From Capitulum mitella (taxonomy: Eukaryota > Arthropoda > Thecostraca > Pollicipedomorpha > Pollicipedidae): a stretch of DNA of 64,000 nucleotides. Of the stretch, positions 62,660 through 64,000 are shown one piece after another (the first letter of the stretch is position 1; each line of letters opens with the position of its first letter). A program made the position numbers and the translations under genes. Below the pieces are notes generated by a model. It made no database searches. It was not told the DNA's origin and worked only from the letters and a program-made list of their open reading frames with translations. The stretch covers positions 9,250,932 through 9,314,931 of the forward strand of contig CP099840.1 of NCBI GenBank assembly GCA_030062745.1, read 5' to 3'.

Positions 62660-63000
62660 TCCTCCGTCCGGTCGTGGAGACGCGCCCGGAATTCTATCCC
62701 GTCCGATTACAATCATCACTCTCCGCACGTACACTCAGGCTCGCGGGTCTCCGTGACGTCACCCATCAAGTTTGCGCACTGCGGTCGGCAGTCGGTCTAG
62801 CCCCAGCCTCCGCGCGGCCGCTGCCTCGCCCGGCTGAGCTCGCCGCCGGCCGGAGAGGAAGACCGCTGCTCCCCTCTCTGTGACGTCACCGCCTCGGGCG
62901 CTGCCGCAAGGCAACGGTCCCGCGTCGGCGGCAGGCCGATCGACCGGCCGATATGCGTTTGCCGCACGAACCACGATGAACAGCCCGCGGCCGCTCCCGA
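62660..63000. promoter_or_regulatory. CpG-rich island with two CRE palindromes
   Basis: A GC- and CpG-rich block with two perfect GTGACGTCAC palindromes 127 bp apart (62753-62762 and 62880-62889), CREB/ATF-type sites. It contrasts sharply with the AT-richer flanks. It could be a promoter, but no first exon was recognised either side. Confidence 0.3.
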
Positions 63001-64000
63001 CCCTTTAATAGTTTTTTTTTTGTTACCTGACAGAACTGAAAATTACCCAGCACCCCCTCCCACAATCCAAAATAGCGGTGCCTTGTCAGGCCCGTTCCTG
63101 GAAATGATCTGAATACTGAACGTCTCTAACGCCAGCCAAAACGTCTTGTTCTGAGCCTTATGCGTTGGCTATCAGTCATAGCCTAAGAAAAGCGAACAGT
63201 AGGGTTAACTTAATTCCGTTGAACATATTATAAGCCCAAATTATGCCACTACTATACTTAATAAAGATTTGATTTCCAAACATTTTGCCAGCCAGTTTGA
63301 TTATTGATTTAGTTAGGGTAAATGACGAGCGTTCCTAGCGAGGTTTCTAAAAATTTGTTTGAGTGTTTTGAGAAAAGTAAACTCAGTTTCCCCACTGGTG
63401 ATCTTGGGCGATCGAAAAAATATGCGCTTCCTGAACGCTGATGATAATCCGACGCTGGGCTTGAACAATCCGACCTTTGGTCGTGAGGAGGTCTGAAATA
63501 AGTCCAGAATTTAGGGGCTCGCTGTAGTTGAAAAATTCGTTCTACTAGAACAAAATGGTATGCAATCCGCCGTTCAGAGAAGTGTCCTGTTTACAAAAAG
63601 GAACGGAATTTTTATGACCTCCGAACTCAAACACAGGCGAGTCAGTGAAATAATACACTCGTTGCCATCACCTGACTCGATCTGAACCAGTGATGGTAGA
63701 AACGCTCTGATAATTCTGCTATCCTGGGCCCCCAAGGATTAGTCGCTTGGCTACGGACTGGTGACAAATAGCAACATGCATAGCCGATACCTGATCGAGT
63801 TGATTAGTCGCAACGACTTCCAGCCGTTTACACTGACCTGCGGTAGAATGGGTCGGAATCGGAGTGTGCGAAATTATCATTAGGCTGTCGTTAGCAGACG
63901 GGGAGCGGGCGCCGGCCCCGTCTAATCGCACGCCTACAAAGAAGTCGCGGTAAAATTATTTGGCCTCAGATCACTTTCACAGGAATCATGGCCTGGTGCC
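63001..64000. other. No supportable gene
   Basis: Moderately AT-rich, unrecognised sequence to the window end. Confidence 0.4.

Overview
The window looks like a gene-poor, repeat-rich stretch of an arthropod nuclear genome, most likely a crustacean. The evidence is three copies (plus fragments) of a small intron-containing RR-1 (Rebers-Riddiford, chitin_bind_4) cuticle protein gene with TATA/Inr promoters and GT-AG introns, a decayed mariner transposon, a tRNA-derived SINE, and many interspersed non-autonomous DNA elements. There are no operons or bacterial signals. The species cannot be named from the sequence alone.

Genes. Cuticle gene 1 (minus, 3692-4672) and cuticle gene 2 (minus, 10083-11080) lie in a 2-kb direct segmental duplication (about 3420-5430 and 9811-11820). 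Gene 1 is intact (113 aa). Gene 2 carries a 1-bp insertion in exon 3 that replaces the end of the chitin-binding domain. Cuticle gene 3 (plus, 39178-40522, 112 aa) is intact and has the same three-exon layout, including an exon 2 of identical length (101 bp). An orphan, frameshifted exon 3 (31612-31858) and an orphan promoter plus ATG-AAG start (25100-25144) suggest the family was once larger. Other coding remnants are weak: a frameshifted gene of an animal family I recall as Cc8L18.2-like (about 11870-13210, minus), a decayed coding-like stretch at 6315-6745, and a few low-confidence exons.

Mobile DNA fills most of the rest. Several families of 0.7-1.3 kb AT-rich elements recur. One group is bounded by TTAA and short inverted termini (14652-15865, 50003-51285, 51685-52398, with truncated relatives at 5173, 11574, 30252 and 62461), the layout expected of piggyBac-type MITEs. 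Others (families B, C, D, E) recur two or three times; family C ends in GC-rich hairpins, and for its copy at 8566-9782 the window also holds an empty paralogous site at 38786-38990. A complete but frameshifted mariner with TA target duplication lies at 26269-27590.

Tandem repeats include a pure (TG)n tract of about 1,055 bp (32943-33997) whose right flank is a deletion-riddled copy of sequence 150 bp further on, which looks like an assembly artefact. Others are a GC-rich minisatellite cluster (46677-47698) and a roughly 105-bp array (52405-52845) split by a TTAA element.

Nothing here forms a recognisable new multi-gene system. The items most worth checking are the TTAA-element family, the filled/empty site pair, ecdysone-response-element-like palindromes carried by the repeats around cuticle genes, and the frameshifted cuticle duplicate.
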